From NCBI GenBank assembly GCA_030263635.1, contig SZPI01000003.1, positions 3,010-67,009 on the forward strand: 64,000 bases of DNA, read 5' to 3'. How positions within the stretch are numbered: position 1 is the stretch's first letter; each line of letters starts with the position of its first letter. The position numbers and the translations under genes are program-made. This document shows, in pieces, positions 61,669 through 64,000 of the stretch. This stretch comes from Flexicrinis sp001567485. Lineage in GTDB: Bacteria; Chloroflexota; Anaerolineae; Aggregatilineales; Phototrophicaceae. The notes under the pieces were generated by a model. The model made no database searches. It was not told the origin of the DNA and saw only the letters and a program-made list of their open reading frames with translations.

Positions 61669-64000
61669 TTGAGTATCAAGCACGCCCAGCCGAAAAGCTC
61701 CTTTGACGCCGCGGCAACCGCCCTCGCCTTCCCCCTCGGCGGGATCGGCACCGGCAACGTGTCGCTCGGCGCGCGCGGCGAACTGCGAGACTGGGAGATC
61801 TTCAATTCACCGGCGAAGGGCAGCATCCTGCCCAACACGTTCTTCGCGCTCCGCGTGCAGTCGCCCGGTCAGCCGCCGGTCGCGCGCGTGCTCGAAGGGG
61901 CGCTTCAGCCGCCGTTCAACCTGTCGCACGGCTATCATCCCTCGCAAAACGGTGGCTTGCCGCGCTTCGCCTCATCGACGTTCCGGGGGCAATACCCGTT
62001 CGCGCACGTCGATCTGGATGATCCGTCGGTTCCGGTTCACGTTTCGCTCGAAGCCTTTACCCCGTTGATCCCGCTCAATCCGGAGGACTCGGGCATCCCG
62101 TGCGCCTCGCTGACCTACACGCTGACGAACCGTTCCAGCGAACGTGTTGCGATCACGCTGGTCGGCTCGTTGTGCAACCCGGTCGGGGGCGTTCGCTTCG
62201 ACCCGTTCATGAACATCGCGCACAGCCGCAAGGGCAAGACGCTCAATCAAGCCCGCCACGAGTCCGGATTCCGCGGCGTCTATATGACGGCCGACGAGAT
62301 CGCCGGCGACGACCCGGACTTCGGCAGCATGGCGCTGGTCACGACCCATCCGAACGTCACCGTCAAGCCGCATTGGCTCCGCAGCGGATGGTGGGACTTT
62401 CTTCAGGAGTTCTGGGACGATCTGAGCAGCGACGGCGTGCTGACCGATCTGGGCTACGACGGCGCATCCCCGGACGGCAGGCCGGACACCGGTTCGGTCG
62501 GCGTCATTGACGAATTGGCGCCCGGCGAGTCGCGCAGTTATCCGTTCTGGATCGCGTGGCACTTCCCGAACCGGCACAACAGTTGGCATGGGCCGCAGGC
62601 TGTCCGCGCGGGGGCAGCGCCGACAATTCGCAATCACTACGCCGTGCGTTTCAATGATGCGACAGCACGCTGCCCGGCTATGTGCTCGATGCCGTCTCGG
62701 CCAACATCGTCCCGATGCGCAGCACGACATGCTTCTGGCTCGAAGATGGCCGATTCTACGGCTGGGAGGGCTGCTTCGACACCGGGGGCTGCTGTGCTGG
62801 AAGCTGCACGCACGTCTGGAGTTATGCCTACAGCCTCGCCTTCCTGTTCCCGTCGCTTGAGCGCGAGATGCGCCGGATCGAGTTCGAGGTCGAGACCGAG
62901 CCGGACGGGTACATGATGTTCCGCAACATGAAGTCGCTCGGCGAGGAATTCATCTGGGCGTGGGGCGCTCAAAAGCCGGAGGCCGCAGTCGACGGCCAGA
63001 TGGGCACTGTCCTGCGCGCCTATCGCGAGTGGCAGCTCAGCGGCGACCGTGCGTGGCTGGAGCGCATCTGGCCGGGCATCAAACGCGCGATGGACTTCGC
63101 GAGCATCCACTGGGACACGGATCACGACTTTGTGCTCGACGGCAAACAGCACAACACCTACGACATCGAGTTCTACGGCCCTAACCCGTTGAGCAGCATC
63201 TACTTCCTCGCGGCGCTGCGCGCGACAGAGGAACTCGCGCGCGTGCTCGATGAGCCGGCGCTGGCCGAGCGCTGCCGGAATGCGTTTGAGGCCGGAAGCC
63301 GCAAACTCGATAGTCTGCTGTGGAACGGCGAGTACTTCGTCCAGCGTATCGACGACGTGGACGCGTACAAATATCAGCACGGGCTGGGCTGCCTGACCGA
63401 TCAGCTGCTCGGCCAGCTTCACGCCCACGCGCTCGGCTTAGGAGACCTGCTGCCGGCAGATCACATCCGCACGGCTATCAAGAGCGTGTTCGATTACAAC
63501 TTCCGCGCCGGCTTCGAGAATCACACCAACTGCCAGCGCACGTATGTGCTCAATGACGAGTCGGGGCTGCTGCTGTGCACATGGCCCAAAGGCGGGCGTC
63601 CCAAGTACCCGTTCGTCTACTCGGACGAGGTGTGGACGGGCATCGAGTACCACGTCGCGGCGGAGCTGATCTACAACGGCTGGCTCGACGCCGGTTTGCA
63701 GCTCGTCAAGACCGTGCAGGATCGCCATGACGGAGTCCGGCGCAACCGGTGGGACGAGGTCGAATGCGGCCATCATTACGCCCGTTCGATGTCGAGTTGG
63801 GCGGTTCTGCTCGCCCTCAGCGGCCAGCACGGCGACCTCGGCCACGGTGAGCTTTCGTTCGATCCGGTCACAGACGCCAGCACCGATCCAGATCGTTTCC
63901 AAGCGTTCTGGTCTAATGGCAAGGCGTGGGGCACGTACTGCCAGACACGCGGGGCCGACGGCAGTTGGAAACCGGAGATCGCGGTGCTTGGCGGAAGCCT
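61669..64000 (+). pseudogene. GH116 glycosidase (DUF608/GBA2_N-type), interrupted near 62657; 3' end beyond window
   Basis: The TTG start has GGAGG upstream. The first part (61669 to about 62660) codes LGGIGTGNVSLGARGELRDW and other GH116 N-terminal features, ending at VRFNDA. The next base frame continues at STLPGYVLDAVSANIV and stays open to the window end with FYGWEGCFDTGGCC, NTYDIEFYGPNP (probable nucleophile Glu) and SDEVWTGIEY. Roughly 30-45 residues expected between FNDA and STLPG are absent and the frame changes, so an internal deletion, or an assembly error, has broken the gene. It otherwise looks like a beta-glucosidase/xylosidase using the sugar imported by the ABC genes. Confidence 0.78.

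Overview
The window is a dense, GC-rich bacterial chromosome segment (roughly 60% G+C by eye) with about 50 protein genes, one tRNA gene and several RNA or DNA regulatory elements. The gene content (PPC-domain and beta-propeller secreted proteins, GAF/PAS class III cyclases, polytopic GT-C enzymes, CUT1-type sugar transporters, an L10 leader, and mreBCD with a class B PBP) fits a Chloroflexota bacterium, probably Anaerolineae-like. That assignment is inference from gene style; no rRNA is present to confirm it.

Layout. 1-7440: a truncated EF-hand-like end and a WD40 lipoprotein on the plus strand, then a minus-strand run tilS, orphan OmpR-type response regulator, secreted beta-propeller, two paralogous membrane proteins, and def. 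7517-13538: the cell-shape operon mreB-mreC-mreD-PBP2 followed by an unknown polytopic protein where rodA might be expected. 13595-18352: a translationally coupled glycosyltransferase run with RNase Z inside it. 18386-22654: a small SWIM zinc-finger gene, an MGT-like glycosyltransferase, and a P1B heavy-metal ATPase with two stacked operator-like palindromes. 22713-26417: two overlapping GAF-PAS-class III cyclase genes. 26442-29517: a PPC-repeat secreted protein and a 191-bp tandem repeat. 29517-33280: a GNAT enzyme, a renalase-like flavoprotein, metK under a SAM-I riboswitch, and a small membrane protein. 33284-38941: three paralogous membrane-anchored glycosidase-like proteins. 39173-45305: a PAS/HATPase protein, then rplJ-rplL with an L10 leader, grpE, dnaK and dnaJ. 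45315-51912: acetyltransferase, SHOCT protein, histidine phosphatase, PrmA-like and PrmA methyltransferases, an STT3-like membrane protein and tRNA-Glu. 51971-56141: a wrecked WD40 gene split by a dispersed repeat, a secreted subtilase, and a DUF4062/NB-ARC/TPR STAND NTPase. 56279-64000: a sugar-uptake locus with a divergent LacI-type repressor, binding protein, two permeases, a DUF624-like protein and a GH116 glycosidase broken by an internal deletion or frameshift.

The most notable observation is the cyclase pair. The upstream protein keeps the transition-state Asn and Arg but has lost one metal-binding Asp. The downstream protein keeps both metal Asp residues but has lost the Asn and Arg. 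Class III cyclases build active sites across a dimer interface, so only the heterodimer would have one complete catalytic centre, the arrangement known from the C1/C2 halves of mammalian adenylyl cyclase. Other strong observations are the metal-ATPase promoter with an ArsR/SmtB-like palindrome filling its spacer and a 9-1-9 Fur-like palindrome at its -10, and a mirror-image pair of LacI-type operators in the divergent sugar promoters.
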